This document shows positions 43,306 through 54,411 of a stretch of DNA of 64,000 nt, piece by piece. This stretch comes from Hysterium pulicare CBS 123377 (lineage: Eukaryota > Ascomycota > Dothideomycetes > Hysteriales > Hysteriaceae), in NCBI GenBank assembly GCA_000467715.1, contig AJFK01000120.1:52221-116220 (forward strand), read 5' to 3'. Every line of letters starts with the position of its first letter. The first letter of the stretch is position 1. Below the pieces are notes generated by a model that was not told where the DNA came from, searched no databases, and was given only the letters and a program-made list of their open reading frames with translations. The position numbers and the translations under genes were made by a program.

Positions 43306-43919
43306 TGTGGCTTAAGCTCGCGCCTCACTTGGGTTTGGGGGCCTCGAAGTAGGAGTAGAAGCTCCCAATCCTGTAAAGCAATAGAATTGGTTATTGGAAT
43401 TGACAAATGAAACTCAATTGGAAGGTTTCTGAGGACTGGACGGCGACAGTGATTGTGGGCGCCTGAGTATAGTTGTGGGAGCTCTCCCCGCATTGTCGTC
43501 ATTCATGCCTCACTTCGCCGATCCATCACCACCAACATCTGACCTATCCTTAACGGGCTTCATAATCACATAATCTGCGATATACCTTCTCAAATGACGG
43601 GTCAGTGTTTTATGCGATATTATCTATATATATTTCTATCTACGATGCCGAAGATTTTAATGCATACAAATTAACTGAGCATCCAACTCCACGCAGTCTT
43701 CACGTAGAACTCAAAAAAAATGCAGGGCCCAGTTTCCAACAAAATCACTATCAGTCACATATTTAGGGCTAAAAGGGTACCTAGATGGTGATATAGAGCA
43801 TATGTCTTGCTGAAGAATACTAAGGACAAAAGATGTGAAGAAGCCTCCCACCAGGACAACGCAAAAATGCGGCCGTGTTATCATTTCGTGTCCCTGAACC
43901 CTCACAATGTTGTGGCCTA
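43306..43919. other. Intergenic upstream of the PEBP gene
   Basis: No gene was recognised. The stretch 43610-43720 is AT-rich with TATATATATTT-like sequence. Confidence 0.45.
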
Positions 43920-44264
43920 TCAAATGGGTTCCGCCTCTAGAAAGGTCTTACTGTCCGTAACGAAGCGCATGTTGGTCTCTATGTTCTGTTTGCGTAGTGC
44001 TTGCGCTCGCATGCTAGTGGTTATCCCGGAGTAGTCGTGGAGCAAATTGGAATGCAATCCCAACTAGATGACTAAGTATCAGTTAGAGCACCTAACAAAC
44101 ACTGATCCGTGTTGACTCCAGCGGATAGGAACGTATTCTACCCGCTTTTTGAAGGTACTGATACACAGCTATACTCCAGGACTCCACAGGCCACTCACAC
44201 GATTCTTATCGAAGAAGACATCGTTATCGGTCACGGCAACACGAAGGTCGTGCTCGGTTGTCCC
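43920..44264 (-). CDS. Small spliced gene, unknown product; last two exons identified, first exon uncertain
   Basis: An exon at 44264-44199 (GTTEHDLRVAVTDNDVFFDK) ends at a consensus GTGAGT. It joins in the same phase, after a 135-bp intron ending CATCTAG, to 44063-43920 (LGLHSNLLHDYSGITTSMRA, then QALRKQNIETNMRFV, ending EAEPI). The two pieces give a coherent hydrophilic peptide. A stop lies directly before the first piece, so a start exon is needed. ATGs near 44370 (MMDGSGSRAADT) could supply it through a weak GTCAAA donor. The family is not recognised. Confidence 0.4.
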
Positions 44265-44916
44265 CTATTAAGTTAAACGACTTCAATGCATTTTCTTCTC
44301 AGCGTTCGATAACTTTGAGGTTGGTTTGACTGTATCGGCGGCCCTGCTTCCGCTTCCGTCCATCATGGGAGTTGTATTTAGTAGAGGATGAAGGGCGCAT
44401 CAGCCTCGAACCACCAGAGCTATAAGTATCATTCTTGCAGATAACCGAAGAAAGCTGAGCAAACGGTCAATGCTAAGGTACTAAATCTAGCCGATTGCCT
44501 GATTGACACAAGGAGTAGGCGTGAAAGAAATGGCTTGTGTTAGTGAGCAAAGCAGAGCGTGAGCAATTGAATAGGTGAATGTCTCGTCAAATACGGCGTT
44601 TTGGTTTTGCAGTAGCATTACTTTCATAAGATGACGCTATTCCCAAAGCGCGCGGACGTGGGAAAACCTGCAACGCCGTCGTCACAAGCAACGCCTGGCA
44701 AACACGAAGACACCTCGTGCCATTGTCATTTTCCGATCCTCTCCAGCTACTATACACCTCTATCTGCCTGCACTCAACGACCGCCAATACCGATGCTATC
44801 ATCTACCCCGTTGTAGATAATTTACTTGACTTCCAGCACCGCACTTTGTTTACCCGGTTGAGGACACCCCAGGGCATCAGGAGGCCATCACTACTTCGCT
44901 CCACAGCATTATCGCA
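44265..44916. other. Intergenic / probable 5' regions of two divergent genes
   Basis: It probably holds the missing first exon of the small minus-strand gene and the 5' leader of the dynamin gene. Nothing else was recognised. Confidence 0.4.
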
Positions 44917-47516
44917 ATGGCCTCGCTTGGAGATGAGCTGCTCAGCATCGTCAACAGGCTGCAAGACTTGGTCTTTAACACCATAGGAAATGATTCCCTG
45001 GACTTACCGCAGATTGTATGCCCCGCCTGCAAACTACACATGACGACCGGCAGACACTAATCCTCTTGAACAGGTTGTCGTAGGATCACAGTCGTCGGGA
45101 AAGTCATCAGTACTTGAGAACATCGTTGGCAGAGATTTTCTTCCCCGAGGAAGCGGCATCGTAACTCGACGTCCTCTTATTCTTCAACTTATCAACATTC
45201 CTAGCGAGCGCGACGACAAACCAGCAGGGGATGAAATCCATGTGCCACATACACCTGCGAGCGTTGAAGGGCAGCAAGAATGGGCCGAATTTCATCATAT
45301 TCCCGGGCGAAGGTTCTATGACTTTTCCGAGGTTAAGCGGGAGATTGAGGCCGAGACTTCACGAATAGCTGGGAATAACAAAGGAATTAATCGACAACCT
45401 ATCAACCTCAAAATATACTCTCCTCATGTTTTGAGCTTGACGCTGGTAGACTTACCAGGCTTGACAAAGGTGTGTCGCGCGGAGCAATTTCACATGCGCT
45501 TGAGCTGAACATGTTACAGGTTCCCATTGGCGATCAGCCATCCGATATTGAGAAGCAAACGAGAAATCTCATCTCTGAATACATCGCGAAGCCCAATAGT
45601 ATCATTCTGGCAGTTTCACCCGCAAACGTTGACCTGGTTAACTCAGAAGCTCTGAAATTAGCGAGACATGTAGATCCAATGGGCAGGAGGACAATCGGCG
45701 TTCTCACTAAATTGGATCTGATGGATCATGGGACCAACGCTCTGGATATTCTTTCTGGTCGCGTGTATCCTCTAAAACTGGGTTTCATTGGAATCGTGAA
45801 CAGATCCCAGCAAGATATACAGGGCAATAAGTCATTGTCGGAGGCGCTTCAAGCCGAGAGGGACTTTTTCAAGCACCACCCGGCGTACAGGAATATGGCA
45901 AATCGATGCGGGACTCAATTTCTGGCCAAGAGCCTCAACCAAACCCTCATGTCTCACATTCGAGATCGGTTACCAGACATCAAGGCACGGCTGAACACTT
46001 TAATGGGTCAAACACAACAGGAACTGGCCAGTTATGGCGATGTGGCATTTACGGGTAAGGAACACAGGGGATCACTTATTCTACAGCTAATGACCCGGTT
46101 TGCCTCCTCATTTATCTCTTCGATTGATGGTACTTCGGCGGAGATTTCGACCAAAGAGCTTTGTGGTGGCGCCAGGATCTATTACATCTTCAATTCCGTG
46201 TTCGGGAACTCCTTGGAAACGGTCGACCCAACCCAAAACCTCTCCGTTCTTGATATCCGGACAGCCATCCGAAATTCCACTGGCCCTCGTCCAAGCTTGT
46301 TTGTCCCCGAATTGGCTTTCGACCTCCTTGTGAAACCCCAAATCAAACTGCTCGAAATCCCCAGCCAGCGCTGCGTGGAACTAGTTTATGAAGAATTAAT
46401 CAAGATCTGCCACACCTGCGGTTCGACCGAACTTAGCCGATACCCTCGCTTGCAGGGAAAGCTTATCGAAGTCGTATCCGACCTTCTTCGAGAGCAACTT
46501 GGGCCATGTTCTCACTATGTGGGCTCTCTCATCGATATTCAACGTGCTTACATTAATACCAACCATCCGAATTTCCTTGGCGCTGCAGCAGCCATGTCTT
46601 CCGTCATTAATGACAAAGAAGAAGGTCAGAGGAGAGCGAGAGAGGCGGAGGAGAGAAAGAAAAAGGACAGGCGGAGATTACAAAACACAAACGGAGTGAA
46701 TGGTGTTGAGACGCCGGAAGAGGAAGAGGAAACGGAAGCTACGGCTGGAAAGTCGGGTCAACTCCCACTCCGTGCACATCATAGCAAAGCCAGCAGGAGT
46801 ATGTCTCCGGCAGTTGGACGTGTAACAAATGGGTCTCACAGCACAGCAGGCGCCTATACGCGATCTCCACCCCCTTTCAACCAGTATGGTACAGCCGGCT
46901 CAGCGCGGGACAGCTTCCTCAACTACTTTTTTGGCAAAGATGGTTCTACGCCGGGAAGTGCACCCCCAACCGCGCACGCATCTGGTGCTCTTCCTGACCG
47001 ACCTGGAAGCCGACATGTTAGCCAGAACATCGAGCCGAGCTTCGCAGCGAGCTTTCGACGAGGCGATACTCGGGCTCCTGAGAGGCATGTTTTGGAAATG
47101 GTGCCCGATGAAAACGAATCAATGATACCTTCGCGCGACTATGATAGTCCTTTCGTAAGTCCTTGTTCATATCTGATTGAAACGCGAGAAACTAACTAGA
47201 ACAGCCCAATGACGAAGCACCCGCATTGACCGAACGAGAAGCTCTCGAAACCGAACTGATTCGCCGTCTCATCTCATCATATTTCAACATCGTCCGCGAA
47301 ACGATAGCAGACCAAGTACCCAAGGCAGTCATGCACCTTCTTGTCAACCATTCGAAAGACGTCGTTCAGAACCGATTAGTCAGTGCGCTCTACAAAGAAG
47401 ACCTCTTCCAGGATCTCCTCTATGAAGACGACACTATCAAAGCCGAGCGCGAGAAGTGCGAGAAGCTACTCAAGACGTATAAAGAGGCGGCCAAGATCGT
47501 TGGAGAGGTACTATAA
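44917..47516 (+). CDS. DNM1: Dynamin-related GTPase Dnm1, mitochondrial and peroxisomal fission (813 aa)
   Basis: Four exons: 44917-45015, 45074-45469, 45520-47154 and 47205-47516, with introns of 50-58 bp and all phases zero. GTPase motifs are intact: GSQSSGKSS (37-45), DLPG (159-162), TKLD (228-231) and NRSQQDI. The middle domain has NTKELCGG-like [13 protein letters not shown] and [20 protein letters not shown], followed by [12 protein letters not shown] variable Ser-rich insert (about 530-690, containing [11 protein letters not shown]) replaces the pleckstrin domain. The GED is the last exon ([20 protein letters not shown] ... [16 protein letters not shown]). The start (MASL) and the NYFFGKD motif point to Dnm1 rather than the vacuolar Vps1. 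It forms cytosolic helices that constrict mitochondria and peroxisomes. Confidence 0.95.
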
Positions 47517-48632
47517 CCCATTACTATTTTCCCTCCATGTATTGCACTGTAGGTTATAGGCTGTACAATTGTTCATAGTGATCATTCCACTTGGTCAAAG
47601 ATCACGGCGTTGGGAGGCCTAAATGCTTTTCCTAGGCTTTTTGCACCTATGCTGTTATTTCTACTTTTCTGCTAGCTCGCAGATTCAAAAGGGTTGGCAG
47701 GGTGTTACGTGGCTCATGTATGTAGTCGATGGATTGTAACATGCATTTATATTCAAAGTGAGGAGACTGAGTCTTGTTACTCTTGTCCATGAATATCATT
47801 CGGCCAAAATAGTACGTCCAGGCTGAACATCGGCTAACATGATGTCTTACTCCAGCAATGCGTCCTAGCAGAAGAGTCCATTGAACGAGTCAATACGAGC
47901 TCTAGAGAGGGTACTCAACGTTTGAGGCTCCCGTTCACCTTCACAATAGAAACCATATACCTCTTCTATAGATTCAAGAGTAGAGGTTTTTGGTACTTAG
48001 TAGATTATAAACCTTTAGGTTAGAGCTACAACTAAAGGTAAGGCCTAGAGAGTCTGCGTATGGGATGTAGGCTAAGTGAACCTACACTCAGGGACGTGGG
48101 CGCCCTTGGGTCCCGTCCCTATAGCTCAATCGTCCCGTGGAAAGCATCCAAACAGTATGAGAGCTTGTGGGGGGTTCTTGATCTGGGACCGTGGAACCAA
48201 TGGCCTCTCGGAGGTTTGGAGTTCTACGATATCTCATCTCAACTCCCTATTTCTTGGGGGCGGAATCAAATAGCTTAGCCAATCCGATGCTAATAAGGTT
48301 TAGATAGCGTGAGCCATAGTAACATTTTTTGTCTATTATCCAAAAGTGGTGAGACATTCAGCAGGAGACTGGAACACCCGTCTCGTATAACCCTAGATGA
48401 AGGTAAAGATGGCTATATATTCATGACTCCCAAGTTTTGGACGATCTTACGACGCCTTGAAGGCATTCAGCTTCTGTCACTCGTTTGTTTGAGCAATAGT
48501 TACTTTAGCCGTTCCTACGTTCTTGTTTAATCTTTGCTATTCTTTTGCCTCGGAGGCACTTGTTTGTTGTTCCGCCGCCACACACTCAAGCCCAGAGCCT
48601 ATTCATTCCAGTCCAATCCTTTTCGAGTCAAA
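47517..48632. other. Intergenic with AT-rich, repeat-like section
   Basis: The 3' flank of DNM1 leads into an AT-rich piece (about 47880-48060) with several CTAGAGAG words and a hairpin at 48011-48039. A GC-richer 48060-48290 section codes for nothing recognisable. It may be a remnant of a decayed mobile element. Confidence 0.4.
48011..48039. repeat. Short hairpin in AT-rich remnant
   Basis: ACCTTTAGGTT and AACTAAAGGT are inverted repeats with one unpaired base, separated by AGAGCTAC. Just downstream, CTAGAGAGTCT (48045-48055) recurs at 63885-63895 in the AT-rich right edge. A mobile-element origin is inference. Confidence 0.35.
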
Positions 48633-49627
48633 ATGCTCTTGCCGATTGTCCTTACGCTCTCGCTTTTAGTCCAACGAGGCATTGCTCAAACTGTAGCTTG
48701 GACAAAAGGCATATTTTGTCTGGGCGGCAATGACACTAGCATTGACGACCCAAACACCAATCTCGTCGTAGACCTCCTCTATAACTACCAAAGAGAATTG
48801 GTGATTCCAACACGATCTTGGCTGCGACCTCGCTCCCCCAGCTTCCGGCGATATGTTCTCGCTCCCCGCCGGCGGCTCCTTCACCGTTGAAACGGCACAC
48901 AACAGAGCCTTCACGACCCTAAGCTACGATGGCACGAAAGTCTTCGACTGGCCTGATGGGGGGTGGTCATCCTGAGGATTGGGCCGGTCCTGGCTCACCG
49001 CCGGATTGTATCCAGGACGACGGGGCGTTGCACACGCAGAACCAATCCATGGCTGCCGGAACTGCCTTCGCTATCTCCTACACCTCCGAACTGTTTGAGG
49101 TCACTATGGAGAATCTTGTCGTTTTCACCACGCTCGCGCATACACCCTGGAAGTGCCTTGCTACCTATCAGGTTCCGAAAGCCATGCCTCCTTTTCCGCC
49201 TGGAGACTGTACATGTGCCTGGCTTTGGATTGCGGAGGGTTGTGGACAGCCGAATATGTATATGGCGGGGAATAGGTGCAACGTCACCGACTCTACCTTT
49301 ACAACTCCGTTGTCGAACGCAAGGGCACCAGTCTACTGTAGAGACAACAGCAACAAATGTGTCAAAGGGGCTAAGCAGATACTTACATGGAATCAGCTTA
49401 CTAGGAATAATATTGAAACGGGACCGATTAGTTCGTCTAGTACAGTGGTTCCTTCAAGTGTCTCTAAGGTGGAGCACGTCAGTAGTTCGACAATAGTTGT
49501 AGAGAGTCTTGCAGCCGACCAAAGTAGCTCTGCTGTACCCACGATTTCGTCGCCAGTCACTACGTGTCCTCCTGCTGTTAAGTGCGAGGTCGTTATCGAA
49601 ACAGCTGTTGCGACGACGGTGCAGTAA
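48633..49627 (+). pseudogene. Disrupted gene for a secreted Ser-rich protein
   Basis: ATG 48633 starts a clear signal peptide (MLLPIVLTLSLLVQRGIAQ) followed by CLGGNDTSIDDPNTNLVVDL. The coherent protein then changes frame near 48770-48785 (TTKENW). It meets TGA at 48802-48804 where a second Trp would fit (NW*FQHDLGCDLAPPASGD) and runs on as MFSLPAGGSFTVETAHNRAF and TKVFDWPDG. At a run of six G (48957-48962) it changes frame again to [20 protein letters not shown], and stays open to 49627 through [19 protein letters not shown] and a Ser/Thr-rich tail. Three lesions in one otherwise good reading suggest a pseudogene; assembly errors could explain the G run. It resembles a family of small secreted fungal proteins that I cannot name. 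The splice alternatives I tried do not repair it. Confidence 0.65.
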
Positions 49628-50085
49628 GTGACTGTGTATCACAAGTGCCAGGTTGCTCTCCTTTTGGGCTTGGGAATTTGAAGATTTTTGGCGAAAAAAT
49701 CGTCGATGACTACTGCTTGGATAGCAGCAATTCTCTTCTTGTAGAAATACGACTCTTTTTGAAACTCGAGGACCTGGTCTATATGTCGACCAAAAGCAGA
49801 GGGAGCTGGAATGCATGACATTGACAATCGATTGCGAAGACCCATAGAACATTTCCACTAGTCCTCATCTTTTTGGAAGGAAGTATGCTTATATATTGAA
49901 ACGTGACCAACCGCATAGTCTATATTGTACAGTAGGTACAAGTAATACAACAGGAGTCGTTTCCCTGGACGGTTCCAGGATTATGCCCCAGCATTGCTCT
50001 CTTTTATCCTCTGCCATGCGCACAACTGTTCGACCTCGCAGCCCATCGATATCCGTCCACGAACAAAGAAAACCTCCGTCACTTA
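49628..50085. other. Intergenic between convergent genes
   Basis: No gene was recognised; this is the 3' flank of the pseudogene and of the ATP synthase subunit e gene. Confidence 0.5.
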
Positions 50086-50565
50086 TTAATCGTCTTTTAT
50101 TCCGAGCAGCGCTGGATAGTCGGCATTGGGGTCTTGAGAGTCCGTTTTCGCTAGAGGATACAACATCAGTTCTGGAACTTCTGATACAACGCCCTTGTAG
50201 CGCAATTATCTTTCTCGAAGGTCTGTTGCTCTATTAGGACTAAATGTGGACATACCAGCACTCTTAGGGGCATCTGATGGATGGCTTTTTGCCCACTCAG
50301 CTTTCGCTTGTGATATCAAATCCTCCTTGTGCTTGTAGTCGCGGTTGATCTTGTCGAGCTTGTCTTTCGCGGATATCGAGGCTTGGTGATAGATACCATA
50401 GAAAACACCGAAACCTAGTGCGGACCATCGGAGGACCTGTGGTTCATCATATTTAGCTTCCGATTCTTCACTGAAACGACCACAGACGCTTCACAGAGCA
50501 CTTCGTGTATTTCCAAACCGCATTGGACGATTGAGACGTACGTTGACCCCCACAGAGGTAGACAT
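50086..50565 (-). CDS. ATP21: F1Fo-ATP synthase subunit e (89 aa)
   Basis: Three exons: 50565-50542, 50436-50256 and 50150-50086, with two 105-bp introns. Exon 1 encodes MSTSVGVN. Exon 2 gives VLRWSALGFGVFYGIYHQ, an N-terminal membrane helix with the GxxxG-like spacing used for dimerisation. Then comes a charged coiled-coil stretch (KDKLDKINRDYKHKEDLI, SQAKAEWAKSHPSD). Exon 3 ends ALLGIKDD; its acceptor (CCTCTAG) is the best available but less certain. Size and layout match fungal subunit e (Atp21/Tim11), which sits in the inner membrane and dimerises ATP synthase to shape cristae. It is divergent from the dynein intermediate chain gene, 440 bp apart. Confidence 0.85.
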
Positions 50566-51005
50566 GATCGCTGTCGAGCAAAGACCAGATAGGGCGCGAC
50601 GGGGGCAATGAAGATGCCAATGGCTGTAGAGATGCTGCTGCGACAACTTCAGTGGCCTTTTAGGCTGCGCAGAGCTCGATGTGAGGGTGGTAGGGGTGGA
50701 AGAAGTGTCGTCGTGAGGGTTGAAGAAAGCTGTCTTCGCACGCGGTTCATCCCGAATTCTCAGAGCTTGGCTTGGCGTCCCTGGCCTTGGCAGTCCAGAA
50801 ATGAAGTGGTAAACATTCACTATCTGCCCACTTCTACTCTTCATGCTTCACTTTTTGACTTGTGCTTTTTATCATGAGCTGCTGCACGTAACATTGCTTT
50901 CAGGCCTTTGCGCTTCGCTTTTCAAGCTGTGAAACTGCCCGTCTTCAACCCTTAGATACAACCATACAACCGTAGCTTCGGGCTTTCGCGACCTCCCTCC
51001 GCAAA
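50566..51005. other. Divergent promoter of ATP21 and dynein intermediate chain genes
   Basis: These 440 bp separate two head-to-head genes. An in-frame minus-strand extension upstream of 50565 exists but lacks a better start. No box was assigned. Confidence 0.5.
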
Positions 51006-53274
51006 ATGGACCTACAAACACCACAACAGAGGAGGGATGAAATCATAGCAAAGAAAGCGAAACTTGCAGAGCTCAAGCGCCAAAGAGAACTCAGGAAAGA
51101 GAATAATCTAAGTCGACCGAGCATTGGCGGCCCGTCAGAGGTCTACTCTCTCTACCTGCTTCACGAAGTCGTCGCTAACACTTCAACTAGATAGTACAGC
51201 CTACACCGCGGGGACCTGACGGTAGACGTGAGCTAAACGATCTAATATCGAGCATACTGGATGACAGCAGACCAGGATCTACGAGACCTGGATCTACAGG
51301 ACCCGCATCGCCGGCAGGAGGGCGAGGAAGCCGGCCAACTTCAGTCATAAGTGGGGGGCAGCTAAGCGGTGACAATCCGGATAGCGTTGCAGGAGGGGCT
51401 GAGAAACCATCTGCGGGAGTTGACCGAGAGGCGCAGACATTGTCCATAGCACCCCTCGCTACAGTCTACGAATTTTCCTCAGAACCAAAGCCCGAAGTCA
51501 TAACATATAGCAAGGGCGTACAAACCTCAGATCAATGGGATCCTCCGAGAAAGGAACGACAACCTGGGTCAGATTCAGAATTCGAGGGGTCACCGACAAG
51601 GACGCCACGCGCGAGTAAGAGATTGAGTCGGATGCAAAGGTCGAGGGATGAGGAGATCAGACAGAATCTAAGGAGGGAGATAGAGGAAGAGGTGAAGGCA
51701 GCTTTACAAGAGACGAGACCCGATGGAACTGCGATAGTACCGACGTCACAGCAGAATTTCCCGGCGAGGACATTAACGAATGAGGAGCTAAACGCTGTCA
51801 CGTCATCGGACGATTTCATGGACTTTGTGGAAAGGTCGAGTAAGGTTATAGAGAGGGCATTGGATCAGGAATACGATTTACTACAGGACTATGCGCAGGG
51901 TGGCCTGAATGGCCTGGATGAGGAAGATGAGGGATACGGCTCGACTAGTGGCAAGAAAGGACGACGAATAAAGGAGGTCGCACAATTCTGGGACGAGCGG
52001 TGGAGCAAGAAGCGTATGATCAGTGATCTTGGCTTCTCTCCAAAGGTAGTTCCACTATCCGACATTTTTTCTTAGAAGTATTGACATATATGTAGTTCCC
52101 CGAACTCGTCCTGGCGTCGTATACAAAGAACCCCTCAGCGCCACATGATCCAGATGGCCTGATACAGGTCTGGAATATGCACATGCACGACCGTCCCGAA
52201 TACATTTTCCACGCTCAATCCGATATCCTCACCGCCAAATTCTCCCCTTTCCATCCAAATATCATTATCGGCGGCGCCTATAGCGGCCAAGTCCTGCTCT
52301 GGGACACCCGTGCCAAATCCGCACCCGTCCAGAAGACCCCCTTAACAGGCTCCGGTCATACCCACCCGGTTTACTCTCTCGACATTGTTGGCACCCAGAA
52401 CGCAAACAACATCATCTCCTGCTCTACCGATGGTGTGGTGTGCGGCTGGACCGTCGACATGCTTTCTCAACCGCAAGAGTTCCTCGAACTCAGCTCTCCG
52501 CCTCCATCCAAAACAGAAGAAATGGCACCAACCTGCATCGCGTTTCCCCAATCAGACCCTACATACTTCCTCGCCGGAACAGAAGAGGGTTCCATTTACC
52601 CATGCCACCGCTATGATCGCGCCGGTGCAAAGGCAGGTGTGGATGCCCGAGTGAAATATCAAGGCCATGCAGCTCCTGTCATGAGTCTAGACTTCCATCC
52701 CGCAAAAGGCCAGATCGATCTTGGTGACCTCGTACTGTCAGCATCTGTAGACTGGAGCGTCAAACTCTGGAAAGTCCGTCCACCAGCCGCTTCCAGCACT
52801 TCAAATATCGGCGCCGGTGCCGCGGGCGCGGTTGGTGGCGCTCAAGTCGTAACTTCTCTTCTCGATATTCCTCGGGAAGACCTCGTCTATGATGCGCGCT
52901 GGTCTTCTGTCAAACCGGGTGTCTTCGCTCTTGTAGACGGTGCTGGTAGTCTCGAGATCTGGGATATCAATATTGATGTAGAAGTCCCCGTTCAGAAAAT
53001 CTCTCCGAGTGATAACAAACGTGGTGCCTTTGCTGCTTTGCCTTCAGGTATGGGCTTCATGAATAGGAGTCTGAATAAGTTGGCTTGGGAGCGTAACGAA
53101 GGGAAGAAGGTAGCTGTCGGTGGCATGGATGGCGTTGTCACGGTGTTCGAGGTGGGTAGTGAACTTGGTGGTGTGGAAGGTGTGAGGCAAGAGGAGTGGA
53201 ATGGAGTCAAGAAGTTGGTGGGTAGACTTGAAGGGGCGGGTGTTGCTGCGAATGGACAGGTCAATGGAAGATGA
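51006..53274 (+). CDS. Cytoplasmic dynein intermediate chain (722 aa)
   Basis: Three exons: 51006-51140, 51191-52045 and 52096-53274, with two 50-bp introns. Residues about 8-35 form the basic coiled coil (RRDEIIAKKAKLAELKRQRE) that binds dynactin p150. A Ser/Pro-rich linker follows. KGVQTSD (153-159) fits the light-chain LC8-binding pattern. A helical segment (RQNLRREIEEEVKAALQ; FVERSSKVIERALDQEYD) leads to the C-terminal WD40 propeller (about 330-700; for example ILTAKFSPFHPNIIIGGAYS, LVLSASVDWSVKLWKVRP, FALVDGAGSLEIWDI). This is the NudI/DYNC1I type subunit that links cargo and dynactin to the dynein motor for nuclear migration and vesicle transport. Length is typical for filamentous fungi. 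Confidence 0.94.
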
Positions 53275-53651
53275 ATTCTATTTAATCATTTCTTTACTTT
53301 GAGGCATTTCATGGAGTCTGGGACACATACCCTTATGTTTATCTCTCTTTTGTTGAATCCGAATTCAATCTGTCAACGTCATTACACGGCGCCCACCTCG
53401 ATTCACGGTGTGCCCTAGAGCCTCAAGCCAATCTCACGGCCCAAACAAATAGCGTTTATATAGTTATTACATTACGGATTTCCAAACGTACGGTTAAACC
53501 TCGCACCCTTTTCCCTTAAACGCCTGTCATCATGCTCATATGCACGCGCATAGATTTCGTCAATCCGTCATTCTAGCTCACTCTCAATCTCTTCATGCTC
53601 CTTCCACCGCCCCGTCTTCTCTTCTCACTGTTCGACCAATGGTTCCAATGA
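53275..53651. other. Intergenic between convergent genes
   Basis: This is the 3' flank of the dynein chain and of the Ser-rich protein gene. No gene was recognised. Confidence 0.5.
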
Positions 53652-54411
53652 TCAGATAATCAAGACACCCGCGGCGGCCGCAACTACCATACCAACATTC
53701 ATCTTCTTTGCGCCAACTGGCATCGCCCCTCCAGTGCTGGTAGATGATGCAGCGGCAGTACTCTGTGTCAAGAAAGCGGAAGGCGTTAGTGTGGATAGGG
53801 ACAAATTTGTGATTCTAGATACCGAGCTTGAAGAAGGAAATGGACGAAACCGAACCAGAGACGGACGAAGAGAGTGATAACGAGGAAACGGAAGCGCTAA
53901 CCGAGCTAGAGGAAGCGGAATTTGAAGCGGAATTCGAAACAGAAGCTTCGAGGGATGCAGTGGATGCGGACACAATGACCACCGTAGTACCGATACTCGC
54001 GGTCACGCTTCCGGTTTGATTCGAAAACGGAACGGGTCCAGAAACAGATGCAGTAGGAACGGGCTCGAAGAAGGTGAGTGAAGTAGGTAATAGTGAACTG
54101 ACCGCTGTAGCTGAAGAACCCGATTTCGTCGCAGACGCTGCGATGGACGATGCTTCCGATGCTATGCTTGAAGCGATGGATGATGCTTCTGATGCTAGGC
54201 TTGAGGCTACTGATGACGCTTCTGATAATAAACTTGAGGCGACCGATGAAGCTTCGGATGCCACGCTTGAAGCGACTGATGTGGCCACTGGAGAAGATGT
54301 GGAAGTGGTACCGCCCAGAGTAAAAGGCTGGCCCCAGGTTGAGGTCGTCGTTTGGGCTGAGGAGAGACCGAGGAGGGGAGCGAGGAAGAGGAGTTTGGAT
54401 GGGACGCGCAT
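53652..54411 (-). CDS. Ser/Ala-rich GPI-type surface protein with 11-residue repeats (about 223 aa)
   Basis: ATG 54411 starts a signal peptide (MRVPSKLLFLAPLLGLSSAQ). Tandem 11-residue units follow (SEASSVASSLL, SEASSVASSLA, SEASSIASSIA, SEASSIAASAT), then Ser-rich sequence. The C-terminal exon 53762-53652 encodes STAAASSTSTGGAMPVGAKK and a hydrophobic tail (VGMVVAAAAGVLII), a typical GPI-anchor signal. The acceptor (GACACAG) is clear. The donor that keeps frame is unclear: GTTTCG at 53850 works in phase, while the stronger GTATCT at 53825 does not. It is probably a glycosylated wall or membrane protein. Plus-strand frames opposite it are shadows of the repeats. It is a neighbour of another Ser-rich GPI-type gene. 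Confidence 0.7.
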
